DNA of 64,000 bases from Streptomyces sp. NBC_00390 (GCF_036057275.1 NZ_CP107945.1:5518001-5582000); one strand, 5' to 3'. Counted from the first letter of the stretch, positions 46,662 through 56,202 are shown. Made by a program: numbers and translations. Notes: generated by a model from the sequence alone, not told the origin.

Positions 46662-47567
46662 TCAGCCCTTCACTCCGGTCAGTGTGACGCCCTCGACGAA
46701 TGCCTTCTGGGCGAAGAAGAAGACGATGATCACCGGGGCCATGACCAGCACGGTCGCTGCCATCGTGAGATTCCAGTCCGTCTGGTGCGCTCCCTTGAAG
46801 GACTCCAGGCCGTAACTCAGCGTCCAGGCGGCCGGGTTCTCCGAAGCGTAGATCTGCGGGCCGAAGTAGTCGTTCCAGCAGTAGAAGAAGTGGAACAGCG
46901 CACAAGCGGCGATCGCCGGCCGGGCCATCGGCACCACGACCTTGACCAGCGTGCGGAACTCGCCGCAGCCGTCGATCCGGGCCGCCTCGGTGTACTCGCG
47001 CGGGATCGTCAGCAGGAACTGGCGCAGCAGGAAGATCGTGAACGCGTTGCCGAACGCGAACGGGATGATCAACGGCCAGAGCGTGCCCGCCAGATCCAGC
47101 TGTTTGGCCCAGAACAGGTACATGGGAACGATGATCACCTGTGGCGGCAGCATCATCGCCGCAATGACGAGCATCATCATCACGTTGCGCCCGCGGAAGC
47201 GGAACCTCGCGAGTGCGTAGGCGACCGGCAGGCTGCTGCCCACCGCGAGGACGGTGCCCCCGCCCGCGTACAGCAGCGTGTTGCGCCACCAGGTCAGGAA
47301 GCCCGGCGTGTTCCACACATCGGCGAAGTTGCCCCACTCCCAGGTGTGCGGCCACAGGTCCCGGGTCAACGCCTGATCACCGCTCATCACCGCGGTCAGG
47401 AAGACGAAGACGAACGGCAGCAGGAAGAACAGGGCGGCGGCGAGGGCGAGCGAGTGGAGCGCGATCCACTCCAGGGCCGCCCGGCGGCGCGCCGTCCGGG
47501 CCGCAGAGCTGTTCTTGCCGGGCGCCGGCGTCGGCGCCGTACGCGGCAGGGAGAGTTCTGTTGTCAT
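46662..47567 (-). CDS. csnG: Sugar ABC permease (MalG type), CsnG
   Basis: 301 aa with six membrane helices: about residues 38-60, 100-120, 135-160, 168-188, 210-230 and 260-280. The EAA loop REYTEAARIDGCGEF (about 213) contacts the ATPase. Belongs to the second-permease class of carbohydrate uptake-1 transporters. Lies 6 bp after csnF. No ATPase gene is in the operon, so like other Streptomyces sugar importers it probably uses the shared ATPase MsiK. Confidence 0.92.
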   Translation of the reverse strand: MTTELSLPRTAPTPAPGKNSSAARTARRRAALEWIALHSLALAAALFFLLPFVFVFLTAVMSGDQALTRDLWPHTWEWGNFADVWNTPGFLTWWRNTLLYAGGGTVLAVGSSLPVAYALARFRFRGRNVMMMLVIAAMMLPPQVIIVPMYLFWAKQLDLAGTLWPLIIPFAFGNAFTIFLLRQFLLTIPREYTEAARIDGCGEFRTLVKVVVPMARPAIAACALFHFFYCWNDYFGPQIYASENPAAWTLSYGLESFKGAHQTDWNLTMAATVLVMAPVIIVFFFAQKAFVEGVTLTGVKG

Positions 47568-47573
47568 GGGCGG

Positions 47574-48530
47574 TCAGTCCTCCGGCGACATGAAGCCGCT
47601 GCGCCGACGCATCAGGAACACCGTGAACACCATGGCCAGCACGAACAGCACCAGTGCGACCACGCACGCGGCCCCGGTGTCGAAGCGCTGGAAGCCCAGG
47701 TTGTACACGACCTGCGGGACGGTGAGCGTGGACTTGTCGGGGTAGCCGGGCTCGAAGTGCTGCCCGGAGCCGCCGATCACACCGCTGGCGACCTTCGCGG
47801 CCACCAGGGGCTCGGTGTAGTACTGCATCGTCGCGATCACTCCGGTGATCACGGCGAACAGCACGATCGGCGAGATGTTGGGCAGCGTGACGAAGCGGAA
47901 CCGCTGCCAGGCGCTCGCGCCGTCCAGTTCGGCGGCCTCGTACTGCTCCTTGGGCACATCGAGCAGGGACGCCATGAAAATGACCATGAGGTCGCCGATG
48001 CACCACAGCGCGAGCAGGGTGAGCGAGGGCTTCGACCAGCCGGGGTCGTTGAACCAGTCGGGCTCGCCGAGGCCGATCGCGGCGAGGATCGTGTTGACCG
48101 GCCCCGTACCCGGGTTGAGCAGGAAGACGAACGACACCGTCGCCGCGACCGGCGGGGCCAGATATGGAAGATAGAACAGGGTGCGGAAGAACCCCGCGCC
48201 CGTCCTGATCCGGGTGATCAGGACACCGATGCCGAGCCCGAAGACGACGCGGCAGGTGACCATCACCAGCACCAGCCACAGCGTGTTGCGCAGGGCAGGC
48301 CAGAAGAACGGGTTGTCCTGGAAGACGTACGCCCAGTTCTTGAGGCCCACCCAGCTCGGCGCGGTGAACCCGTCGTACTTCATGAAAGAGAAGTAGACGG
48401 TCGCGATCAGCGGGTACGCGAAGAACACGCTGAAGCCGACCAGCCAGGGGGAGAGGAAGCCGAGGGTGCGCAGCGCCGACCGGCGGCGCCTGGCCCGCAG
48501 CGCCGCCGACGGGACAGGAACGGTGGTCAT
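47574..48530 (-). CDS. csnF: Sugar ABC permease (MalF type), CsnF
   Basis: 318 aa; ATG overlaps the csnE stop (TGATG). Six helices at about 23-45, 85-105, 120-145, 170-195, 215-235 and 280-305; EAA loop KEQYEAAELDGASAW (about 205). First-permease class of the carbohydrate uptake-1 family. Forms the membrane channel with CsnG. Confidence 0.92.
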   Translation of the reverse strand: MTTVPVPSAALRARRRRSALRTLGFLSPWLVGFSVFFAYPLIATVYFSFMKYDGFTAPSWVGLKNWAYVFQDNPFFWPALRNTLWLVLVMVTCRVVFGLGIGVLITRIRTGAGFFRTLFYLPYLAPPVAATVSFVFLLNPGTGPVNTILAAIGLGEPDWFNDPGWSKPSLTLLALWCIGDLMVIFMASLLDVPKEQYEAAELDGASAWQRFRFVTLPNISPIVLFAVITGVIATMQYYTEPLVAAKVASGVIGGSGQHFEPGYPDKSTLTVPQVVYNLGFQRFDTGAACVVALVLFVLAMVFTVFLMRRRSGFMSPED

Positions 48531-49867
48531 CAGCCGGCCTGCTCGTTGTCCTTGTCGACCTGGGCGTCGTTCTTCTTCAGCAGCGCGTCCAGGTCCTTCT
48601 CGGCGCCCTTCTCGTAGGCGATGGCGTGGTCCTGGAGCGTGAGCAGGAAGGCGCCGCCGTTGACGGACGAGGGGGCGTGCGAGCTCTCGGGGTGCTGTGC
48701 GATGTCGACGAAGGTGCGGTACAGCGGGTCGTTGTTCAGCTTCGGTGACTTCAGCGCCGCCATGGTCGAGGGCACGTTGTGGATGGCGTTGGCGAAGGAG
48801 ACGACCGCGTCGGTGTCGGTGGAGAGGTACTTCACCAGCTCCCAGGCGGCGTTCTTCCTGGGGCTGTTGCTCGCGATGCCGAGGACGGTGCCCGACAGAT
48901 AGCCCTTGCCGTAGTCGGCGGCCCGGTCGTCCGGGACGGGGAAGGGCGCCGCGCCGATCTCGAAGTCCAGCTCGGCGTCGGTGGCCATCTTGCCGCGCCA
49001 TTCGCCGTCGAGCTGCATGGCGACCTGGCCGGTGTGGAAGGGGTGCTTCGCACCCCACTCGTCGCCGAGGGACGTACGGAACCTGTTGAGCTTCTGGTAG
49101 CCGCCGAGGTCGTCGACCAGCTTCTTCTGCCAGGTGAACATGGCCTTCACGGCCGGGTCCCCGGCGGTGTTCGACTTGCCGCCCGCATCGACGTACGTGA
49201 CGCCGAACTGGCCGCCGTAGTGCTCGACCGTCGTCTCGTAGCCCAGGTAGAGCGGCATGAAGCCGAGCCGCTCGAAGCCGTCACCCTTCGCCTTGGTGAG
49301 CTTCTTCACGGCCGCGTCGAACTCGGACAGCGTCTTCGGCGGGGCGGTGATGCCGGCCTCCTTGAAGGCCGTCTTGTTGTAGTAGAGGCCGTACGCGTCA
49401 CCCAGCAGCGGCACGGTGCAGCGCGTGCCGTCGTGCTCGGTGTACCTGGCCATCTGCGGCAGGAACGTCGTCGCCGGGTCGATCCCGGACGTGTCCAGGA
49501 ACGGCCCCAGATCGGTCAGCGCCCTGGAGGAGCAGAACCGGCCCACGCTGTCGGTGGTGAAGGACGAGACCACGTCCGGAGCGCTCGAACCGCCCGTGCG
49601 CAGGCCCTGGTTGAGCTTCTCGTCGGTGATGCCCTTGACGACCTTCACCTTGATGTCGGGGTGCTTGTCCTCGAACGTCTTGATGTTCGCCTCGATCGCG
49701 GCGACCTCGCTCGGGGCGCTCCACCCGTGCCAGAAGGTCAGCGTCGTCCTCGCGTTCGGATCGTCGCCCGCGCCTGCGTCGTTCGATCCCGTGCAGGCGG
49801 AGAGGAGCAGGGCGCTCGAGGCGGCCGCGGCCAGTGCGACGGCCGTTGTCCGGCGGTATGTGGGCAT
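48530..49867 (-). CDS. csnE: Oligosaccharide-binding lipoprotein, CsnE
   Basis: 445 aa lipoprotein: signal with lipobox LLSAC (Cys near 25), then extracellular solute-binding family 1 domain starting LTFWHGWSAP, with LYYNKTAFKEAGI and the C-terminal GGAFLLTL region. ATG preceded by GGGAGACACC. Binds chitosan-derived glucosamine oligosaccharides in the S. coelicolor orthologous operon; here inferred from order and neighbours. Lies 82 bp after csnR. Confidence 0.9.
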   Translation of the reverse strand: MPTYRRTTAVALAAAASSALLLSACTGSNDAGAGDDPNARTTLTFWHGWSAPSEVAAIEANIKTFEDKHPDIKVKVVKGITDEKLNQGLRTGGSSAPDVVSSFTTDSVGRFCSSRALTDLGPFLDTSGIDPATTFLPQMARYTEHDGTRCTVPLLGDAYGLYYNKTAFKEAGITAPPKTLSEFDAAVKKLTKAKGDGFERLGFMPLYLGYETTVEHYGGQFGVTYVDAGGKSNTAGDPAVKAMFTWQKKLVDDLGGYQKLNRFRTSLGDEWGAKHPFHTGQVAMQLDGEWRGKMATDAELDFEIGAAPFPVPDDRAADYGKGYLSGTVLGIASNSPRKNAAWELVKYLSTDTDAVVSFANAIHNVPSTMAALKSPKLNNDPLYRTFVDIAQHPESSHAPSSVNGGAFLLTLQDHAIAYEKGAEKDLDALLKKNDAQVDKDNEQAG

Positions 49868-49949
49868 GGCGGTGTCTCCCTGTGACATGGCGTGGTCGGG
49901 GGAAGGGGAGAGGTGCTCAGGTGGTGCGTCCGGCGGTGCCGTCGGGGGT

Positions 49950-51152
49950 TCAGCGGGAGGTGTCGAAGACTTCGTCGCGCGTGGTGGCCAGCGCGCTCTC
50001 CAGCGCGCCGCACAGCACCGGATGCCTGCGTACGGCGCCGAGCACCAGCCGGGGCCGGGACGCGGCCAGTTCGGTGAGCTCCGCCTGCACGCGGTCGCGC
50101 AGCACCTCACCCCCGGCGGCGATCACATCGCCGGACAGGACGACCAGCTCCGGGTCGAGTACGGCGACCATGGACGCCAGACCGGTCGCGAGGGCGGTCG
50201 CGTAGGCGTCCAGCAGCTGCCGGTAAGGCCCCGTGCCGGCCTCGGCGGCCCGGGCCACCAGACCGGTCGCCACCTCGGTGTGCGGTCCGTGGCCGACGCC
50301 CTCGACACCGAGTTCCCGGGCCAGCCGGGGCAGTGCCTGGGCGCCGGCCAGTTCCTGGAAGCCTCCGCTGTTCGCCCTGGTCACCTGGCGCACCAGCGGG
50401 GCGCCGGGCACGGGCAGGAAGCCGACCTCGCCGGCGCCTCCGGTGAAACCGCGGTGCAGCCGGCCGCCGATGACAAGGGCGGCGCCGAGGCCCTCCTCGT
50501 TCCACAGCAGCACGAAGTTCTCGTGGCCGTGGGCGGCGCCGAGGCGCTGCTCGGCGACGGCGACGAGGTTGACGTCGTTCTCGTACTCGACCGGCATCGG
50601 CAGGGCGGCGGCCAGCTCGTCGAGCAGCGAGGGGGAGTGCCAGCCGGGGAGGTGCGAGGCGTACCGCAGCCGCCCGGTGGACGGGTCGAAGGCGCCGGGG
50701 GTGCCGATCACGAGCCGGTGCACCTCCGCGCGGGTCACCCCGGCGGCCTTCACCGCGCCGTCCAGGGAGTCGGTGACCTGCCGTACGACGCTCTCGGCCC
50801 GCCGCCCCGGGGTGGCGAGCTCGAACTCGCCCACGGTCGCGCCGGTGATGTCGGCGACGGCGGCGCGGATGCGCAGCGGGGTGACGTCGAGGCCGGCGGC
50901 GTAGGCGGCGTGTGCGTTGACCGTGTACAGCTGGGCGCTCGGGCCCGGCCGGCCCTCGGTGGTGCCGGTGGCGACGACAAGGCCCGCGGCCTCCAGCCGG
51001 GCCAGCAGCTGGGAGGCGGTGGGCTTGGAGAGCCCGGTGAGCTTCCCGATCCGGGTCCGGGACAGGGGGCCGTGCTCGAGCAGCAGATCGAGGGCGGCGC
51101 GGTCGTTCATGGCGCGCAGTACACGCGGCGTACCGGGGGTGGTTCCGGCCAT
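49950..51152 (-). CDS. csnR: ROK-family transcriptional repressor, CsnR
   Basis: 400 aa. Winged helix-turn-helix at about 22-75 (LSRTRIGKLTGLSKPTASQL), then a ROK sugar-kinase-like domain: GLDVTPLRIRAAV, VIGTPGAFD, YENDVNLVAVAE, GAGEVGFLPV. The CxCxxxGC zinc motif of ROK kinases is absent, fitting a regulator. ATG at 51152; a longer open frame has no ribosome-binding site. Heads csnEFGHK, and the palindrome 32 bp upstream is its likely own operator, so it represses the operon until glucosamine oligosaccharides enter. The symbol follows the S. coelicolor csn locus. Confidence 0.9.
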   Translation of the reverse strand: MAGTTPGTPRVLRAMNDRAALDLLLEHGPLSRTRIGKLTGLSKPTASQLLARLEAAGLVVATGTTEGRPGPSAQLYTVNAHAAYAAGLDVTPLRIRAAVADITGATVGEFELATPGRRAESVVRQVTDSLDGAVKAAGVTRAEVHRLVIGTPGAFDPSTGRLRYASHLPGWHSPSLLDELAAALPMPVEYENDVNLVAVAEQRLGAAHGHENFVLLWNEEGLGAALVIGGRLHRGFTGGAGEVGFLPVPGAPLVRQVTRANSGGFQELAGAQALPRLARELGVEGVGHGPHTEVATGLVARAAEAGTGPYRQLLDAYATALATGLASMVAVLDPELVVLSGDVIAAGGEVLRDRVQAELTELAASRPRLVLGAVRRHPVLCGALESALATTRDEVFDTSR

Positions 51153-51183
51153 GACGGCTGCACCTGCCTCTCGACCTGCACTG

Positions 51184-51200
51184 TTAGGAAAGTTTCCTAA
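51184..51200. promoter_or_regulatory. 17-bp perfect palindrome, probable CsnR operator
   Basis: TTAGGAAAGTTTCCTAA, symmetric around the central G, 31 bp from the csnR start codon. Resembles the TTAGGAAA-type palindromes bound by ROK repressors of this group. Confidence 0.85.
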
Positions 51201-51246
51201 TCCGTACGAGGAACGTAGGGCGCATGTCGGGGGCCCGTCAATGGCA

Positions 51247-51287
51247 AACGCCCCCTGGGCAACCAAAGCGTTACCTGAGGGGGCGTT
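51247..51287 (-). terminator. Terminator after the MscS gene
   Basis: AACGCCCCCT / AGGGGGCGTT, perfect 10-bp stem with a 21-nt loop, 60 bp beyond the mscS stop. Confidence 0.7.
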
Positions 51288-51347
51288 GCGGTGGGGCGGC
51301 GCCGGGTCCGGTCCAAAGCCCTGCGGCCTGAGCCGTCGGGCCCTGGA

Positions 51348-52421
51348 TCACTTCGCCAGATTCGCCGGAGGAGCGATCGGGGACGCCGCCACGGACTGCG
51401 GTGACGTCGTCGAGGCGTAGGCGGACGGAGCGGCCATCGCGGCGGTCGGGTCGGCAGCGGCCTCCTCCGTCTGCTGCTGAGGCAGCCCGCCGACGATACG
51501 GATACCCGCCGCGTCGAACGCGCGCTTGAGCCGCCAGCGCAGTTCCCGCTCCACGCCGAGGGACTTGCCCGGCATCGTCTTCGCGGCGACCCGCAAGGTC
51601 ATCGAGTCCAGCAGCACCTCGGTCAGACCCAGCACCTCCACCGGGCCCCACAGCTGCTCGTTCCACGGATCGGCCTTGGCGATGCCTTCCGCCACCTCGC
51701 TGATCACCGCGCTGACCTGGTCCAGGTCCTCCGAGGAGCGGACGGTGACATCGACCGCCGAGGTCGCCCAGCCCTGGCTGAGGTTGCCGATCCGCTTGAT
51801 CTCGCCGTTGCGCACGTACCAGATCTCGCCGTTGTCGCCGCGCAGCTTCGTCACCCGCAGGCCGACCTCGATCACCTCGCCCGAGGCCACCCCCGCGTCG
51901 ATCGAGTCCCCGACGCCGTACTGGTCCTCCATGATCATGAAGACGCCGGAGAGGAAGTCGGTGACGAGATTGCGCGCACCGAAGCCGATCGCGACACCCG
52001 CCACACCCGCGGAGGCGAGCAGTGGGGCCAGATCGATCTTGAACGCGCCGAGGATCATCAGACCGGCCGTGCCCAGAATCAGGAAGGACGCGATCGAGCG
52101 AAGCACGGAGCCGATGGCCTCCGAGCGCTGCCGGCGCCGCTCGGCGTTGACGAGCAGACCGCCGAGCGCCGTGCCCTCCACCGCCTGTGCGGACCGGTTC
52201 ATCCGCGCGATCAGCTTCGTCAGCGCGCGGCGCACCAGCATGCGCAGCACCAGCGCGATGACCAGGATCAGCGCGATCCGCAGACCGGTGTTCAGCCAGG
52301 TGGACCAGTTCTCCTCCACCCAGCCCGCGGCGCCCGCCGCCTGCTCGGCCGCCTCGTCGAGGGAGACGGGCTCGGACGACGGATCGGCGCCGAGAAGGGC
52401 GGACGACCAGAACGCACTCAC
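51348..52421 (-). CDS. MscS-family mechanosensitive channel
   Basis: 357 aa from GTG 52421 with GGAGG 8 nt upstream; a longer frame has none. A leader of ~45 residues, then a helix at about 50-72, two more near 105-150, and the pore-lining TM3 with FGARNLVTDFLSGVFMIMED, the MscS signature. A beta domain follows (about 165-215: VGDSIDAGVASGEVIEVGLR), then the C-terminal alpha/beta region and an Ala/Pro/Ser tail. Opens under membrane tension to release solutes on osmotic downshock. Divergent from the HNH nuclease gene. Confidence 0.92.
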   Translation of the reverse strand: MSAFWSSALLGADPSSEPVSLDEAAEQAAGAAGWVEENWSTWLNTGLRIALILVIALVLRMLVRRALTKLIARMNRSAQAVEGTALGGLLVNAERRRQRSEAIGSVLRSIASFLILGTAGLMILGAFKIDLAPLLASAGVAGVAIGFGARNLVTDFLSGVFMIMEDQYGVGDSIDAGVASGEVIEVGLRVTKLRGDNGEIWYVRNGEIKRIGNLSQGWATSAVDVTVRSSEDLDQVSAVISEVAEGIAKADPWNEQLWGPVEVLGLTEVLLDSMTLRVAAKTMPGKSLGVERELRWRLKRAFDAAGIRIVGGLPQQQTEEAAADPTAAMAAPSAYASTTSPQSVAASPIAPPANLAK

Positions 52422-52668
52422 GGGGGAAACCTCCAGGTTTGCGTCGGGCAGATCAATAACCCTAACGGGGCGGAGGCCGTGGTTCGGCGCGCTTGCGGGA
52501 GGGAGAGACAAGGCTCACCCGGGAATGGACGGGTGAGCTGCTGTGGTGGAAAACACCTCGAGCCCGTTACCTGCACGTGGTGGCGCTCGGACCTGCCATG
52601 AGGAGAAACTGAAGACAGATCGTCCCGGCGCGAGCCACGCGCCGCCGGCGTACAAGGAGGCATCCACC

Positions 52669-53205
52669 GTGCCGCACGTCCTGGTCCTCAACGCGTCGTA
52701 CGAGCCGCTCGGCGTCGTACCGCTCCGCCGCGCGCTCGTCCTCGTCCTGGAGAACAAGGCTCTCTGCCTCGAGGAATCCGGCGCCTTCATGCACAGTGCG
52801 ACCCGTGCCGTCGCCGCGCCCAGCGTGGTCCGGCTCAAACGGTTCGTGCGGGTCCCCTACCGGGGGCCCGTTCCTCTCACCCGCAAAGCGCTCTTCGCCC
52901 GCGACGGCGGGCGCTGTATGTACTGCGGTGGCGTCGCAACCAGCGTCGACCATGTCATTCCGCGCAGTCGCGGGGGACAGCACGCCTGGGACAACGTGGT
53001 GGCGGCCTGCCGCCGCTGCAATCACGTCAAGGCCGACCGGCACCTGCACGAGGTGGGCTGGCGTCTGCGCCACCAGCCCGCCCCGCCGAGCGGACTCGCG
53101 TGGCGCATCATCGGGACCGGACATAGGGACCCGCGCTGGCTGCCATACCTGCAGCCGTACGGCGCGGACGACGCAATGGCCCGGATCGACGGCATCTCTG
53201 CCTGA
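52669..53205 (+). CDS. HNH endonuclease
   Basis: 178 aa from GTG with AAGGAGG 8 nt upstream. HNH domain at about 85-140: CMYCGG, DHVIPRSRGG, WDNVVAACRRCNH, with two CxxC zinc pairs and the His-Asn-His catalytic set. The N-terminal ~80 residues (VLVLNASYEPLG) are typical of this stand-alone actinobacterial group. DNA nicking is presumed; no phage genes are near, so not an obvious packaging nuclease. It converges on the GH84 gene. Confidence 0.92.
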   Translation: MPHVLVLNASYEPLGVVPLRRALVLVLENKALCLEESGAFMHSATRAVAAPSVVRLKRFVRVPYRGPVPLTRKALFARDGGRCMYCGGVATSVDHVIPRSRGGQHAWDNVVAACRRCNHVKADRHLHEVGWRLRHQPAPPSGLAWRIIGTGHRDPRWLPYLQPYGADDAMARIDGISA

Positions 53206-53240
53206 AGATCGCAGGCCATTTTGCATTTGGGGTGCCGGGC

Positions 53241-53279
53241 CGGGTGCCGGGCCGAGCGGCTTGCTCGGCCCGGCACCCG
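53241..53279. terminator. Bidirectional terminator
   Basis: 17-bp perfect stem (53241-53257 with 53263-53279), 5-nt loop GGCTT, between the convergent HNH and GH84 genes. Confidence 0.88.
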
Positions 53280-53280
53280 T

Positions 53281-56202
53281 TCATTCCGCGACCGCGTACG
53301 CCTCCACCGAGAAGAGGGAGTAGCCGTACGGCGTGGCCCGCTCGTCGCACTGGACGCGGATGAAGCGGGTGTCGCGCGCGTCCATGCGGACGATTTCGCG
53401 GCCCCCGGCGCCGTGCGCGGCCGTCGCCGCCGTGCGCCAGGTGAGCCCGTCGGACGAGACCTGGATGCGGTACCGAGTCGCGTACGCGTCCTGCCAGTGC
53501 AGCACCACCTGACCCACCCGCTCCGGGCGTGCCAGCTCCAGCTGCCACCAGGCGCCGGGGCCCACCGGCGAGGACCAGCGGGTCGCGGGGTCGCGGTCGA
53601 GGGCCGCGGCGGCCGGGAACTCAGGTGTCTCGTCACCCGACGAGGACGCCCTGGCCCCCGCCGTCGAGGCCAGGTCCGGGCCGGCGGTGCGGGGGTAGGC
53701 ACGCACCGTGAGGGTGCGCTCCTGGCCGGCGAAGGAGAACGGCACCTCGTACTCACCGGGCGGGGTGTCGGCCGGAACGGTGACCTGCACGGGCACGGTC
53801 GTCTCCAGCCCCCGCGGCACCCGCGCCTCCTTCGGCACCGCCACGTCGATACCGGCCGGCGCCTTCGCCGTGAGCGCGCCGCGCACGTCGCCGGGGCGCT
53901 GCGCGGTCAGCCGCACACCCGCCTTCTGCGGGGCGCCGCCGATCTCCGCGCTGGTCTCGGGGCGTACGAGGTCGAGCCCGGCGGCCGGCTCGTCCGCGAA
54001 CCACGGCACGACGGAGCGCACCGGCACCGGAGCCTGCGGGACGCTCCCGGACGAGGCGATCCGCAGTCCGTCCACCCGCAGCCCCTTGGCGTCCGTCTGG
54101 GTCCAGCCGCTCGGCGACAGCGCAGCGAGCTCCCGCCAGCCCTCGCCGGGTACGTGCGCCTCGAGCCGCCCGGCCGAGCCGTTCACGGGCTCGGTCATCG
54201 CCGTGACCGCGGTGACCGGCCGGGGCCGGTCCAGCCACAGCGTGTCCTTGCCCGCCGTGGCCCGGTTCGCGCCCGTCCAGGCCTCCGACTCCTTCACCAC
54301 CCGGTCCAGGAACGGCGCCAGCACTCCCTTGCCCACGGTGGCCCGGCTGCGCCGCAGCGCGGTGCGCAGCGGTTCCAGCGCGAGTGACGCGCGCCAGGCG
54401 CTCTCGCCGTCGCCGCGCGCCTGCGCCTGCAGCATGTCGACCGCGAGCTCACCGGCGGCGCCGTAACGCGCCAACTGCTCCAGCCACGGGCCCACTTCGC
54501 CGACGAGCCGGCCGCCTGCCGTCCCCTTCAGATCCTGCGGTGCCCGGCGCATCACCGTGAAGGCGGCCCGCAGTCCGGCCGCGGCCCGGTCCCTGGCCCT
54601 GGTGTCCGTCGTGGTGCGTGTGCGCCAGAACTCCGCCAGCAGCGGCCGCAGATACGCCGACTCGTGCTTGGGGTCGAGTATCGACGAGGCGTCGTTGCCG
54701 GCCAGGGCGCCCAGCGCCTCACGGGCCTTGGGATCGCCGTCCGACAGATCGTCCAGGGCGGCCTGCCAGGACTCCTGGGGGCGGTAACCCTTCGGGTTCC
54801 AGGCGTAGTCGGCGGCGGTGAACAGGGGGATACGGGATGCGGAGGCCTGCTCCATGGCGTTGGCGAGCAGGGCCGCCGAGCCGTTCGCCACCGCGGGCTC
54901 CCGGCCTGTGTAGGGGCCGAGGAAAATCCGGTCCTGCGCATAGTCGTTGACCGGGTAGTTGTCCATGGTGACCAGCGGGTGCGCGAACGCGTCGCGTGCG
55001 CCTGCCAGTTCCCGTCCGGTGATGGTGCGCGGCACCACGCCCACGCCGGTCCACGCCACCCGGACCCGGCCGTCCAGCTCCTTCGCCAGTGCCCGGCGGT
55101 AGTCGGTGGCGCCTTCCTGGTAGTACTCCGTCGGCATCAGGGTCAGCGGCTCCGCCTCCGGGTGCCGCTCCGCCAGATGCCGGGCCACCGCGTCGGCCAC
55201 CCGGGCCTGGGCCCTGGCCGCGGCCTCCGGGCCCGAGCCGAAGGTGTCGGCGTCCTTGCCGCAGTGCCACTCGCTGTAGCTGACGTCCTGGAACTGCAGC
55301 TGGAAGGCGCGCACCCCCAGCGCCCACATCGCGTCGATCTTGCGCGTCAGCGCCTTGAGGTCACCGTCGTCGGCCAGGCACATCGACTGCGCGGGTGCGA
55401 CGGCCCAGGCGAGGCCGACATGGTTGCGGCGCGCGCGCTCGGCGAGCTCGCGGAACTCCGCGCGCTGTGCCGCCGGGTACGGTTCGCGCCACCGCGCCTG
55501 GCGGAACAGGTCGTCGCCCGGCGCGTACAGGTAGCGGTTCTGCTTGGTGCGGCCCATGAAGTCGAGCTGCGCCAGCCGCTGCTCGTGGTCCCACGGCCGT
55601 CCGTAGAAACCCTCCGTCGTGCCGCGTACGGCCGTACCCGGCCAGTCGCGTATCCGGACTCCGGCGACCGACCCGCTGTCGATCAGCTGCCGCAGGGTCT
55701 GCACCCCGTGGAAGAGGCCGTCCTCGCCCACGCCGTCGAGCGCGACCGTGTCACGCCCCGCGACCTTGCCCACGGCGAGCCGGTAGCCCCCGGCGGGCAG
55801 ATCGGCGCGCTCGGGTGCACGCAGGGCGCGCAGTGCCTTCTCCGCGCCGGCGCCGCCGATGTGCACGACGGGGCCACGGCCGGGCAGCCCCGGGTGGACG
55901 GTCTTGACCCCCGCCTCGCGCAGGAGTTCTCCGGCCAGCTCGACCGCGTACGGGTCGGCATTGAACGCGGCGACCAGGGTCACCTCGTCGCCCAGCGGCA
56001 CGTCCTTGCCTGCGGGCTTCACCGACTGCGGGCGCGGCCAGACTGCCGGCAGGTCAGCCGTGCCCTCGGGGTCCTGCGCGGTGCCCGCCGGGGAGCCGGG
56101 CTCCTGGGGAGCGGCGACCGCGCCGTGCGCGCCGCCGAGCAGGCTGCCGATGACGGCCACCGCGACGGCCGCCGCTGCTTGCCTTCTGCCCCCGAGCCGC
56201 AC
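53281..56202 (-). CDS. Secreted GH84 beta-N-acetylglucosaminidase-like protein with CBM32
   Basis: 973 aa. Signal peptide 1-31; GH20-type N-domain (about 50-190); GH84 barrel (about 190-480) opened by GTTEGFYGRPWDHEQR, a hallmark. The catalytic-pair site reads FQDV (Gln305-Asp306) where characterised members have FDDI, so the first Asp is replaced and the acid/base Asp kept. A helical linker domain follows (about 490-680), beta domains, and a C-terminal F5/8-type CBM32 (about 840-970) with RIQVSSDGLTWR. Acts outside on GlcNAc-containing glycans or O-GlcNAc if still active. Stands alone between terminators, not in the csn operon. Confidence 0.9.
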   Translation of the reverse strand: MRLGGRRQAAAAVAVAVIGSLLGGAHGAVAAPQEPGSPAGTAQDPEGTADLPAVWPRPQSVKPAGKDVPLGDEVTLVAAFNADPYAVELAGELLREAGVKTVHPGLPGRGPVVHIGGAGAEKALRALRAPERADLPAGGYRLAVGKVAGRDTVALDGVGEDGLFHGVQTLRQLIDSGSVAGVRIRDWPGTAVRGTTEGFYGRPWDHEQRLAQLDFMGRTKQNRYLYAPGDDLFRQARWREPYPAAQRAEFRELAERARRNHVGLAWAVAPAQSMCLADDGDLKALTRKIDAMWALGVRAFQLQFQDVSYSEWHCGKDADTFGSGPEAAARAQARVADAVARHLAERHPEAEPLTLMPTEYYQEGATDYRRALAKELDGRVRVAWTGVGVVPRTITGRELAGARDAFAHPLVTMDNYPVNDYAQDRIFLGPYTGREPAVANGSAALLANAMEQASASRIPLFTAADYAWNPKGYRPQESWQAALDDLSDGDPKAREALGALAGNDASSILDPKHESAYLRPLLAEFWRTRTTTDTRARDRAAAGLRAAFTVMRRAPQDLKGTAGGRLVGEVGPWLEQLARYGAAGELAVDMLQAQARGDGESAWRASLALEPLRTALRRSRATVGKGVLAPFLDRVVKESEAWTGANRATAGKDTLWLDRPRPVTAVTAMTEPVNGSAGRLEAHVPGEGWRELAALSPSGWTQTDAKGLRVDGLRIASSGSVPQAPVPVRSVVPWFADEPAAGLDLVRPETSAEIGGAPQKAGVRLTAQRPGDVRGALTAKAPAGIDVAVPKEARVPRGLETTVPVQVTVPADTPPGEYEVPFSFAGQERTLTVRAYPRTAGPDLASTAGARASSSGDETPEFPAAAALDRDPATRWSSPVGPGAWWQLELARPERVGQVVLHWQDAYATRYRIQVSSDGLTWRTAATAAHGAGGREIVRMDARDTRFIRVQCDERATPYGYSLFSVEAYAVAE

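Noticed and set aside
46623..48617. 664-codon plus-strand frame opposite the csn permease genes
   Set aside because: Arg/His/Glu-rich nonsense composition, no family features; permease helices are on the other strand.
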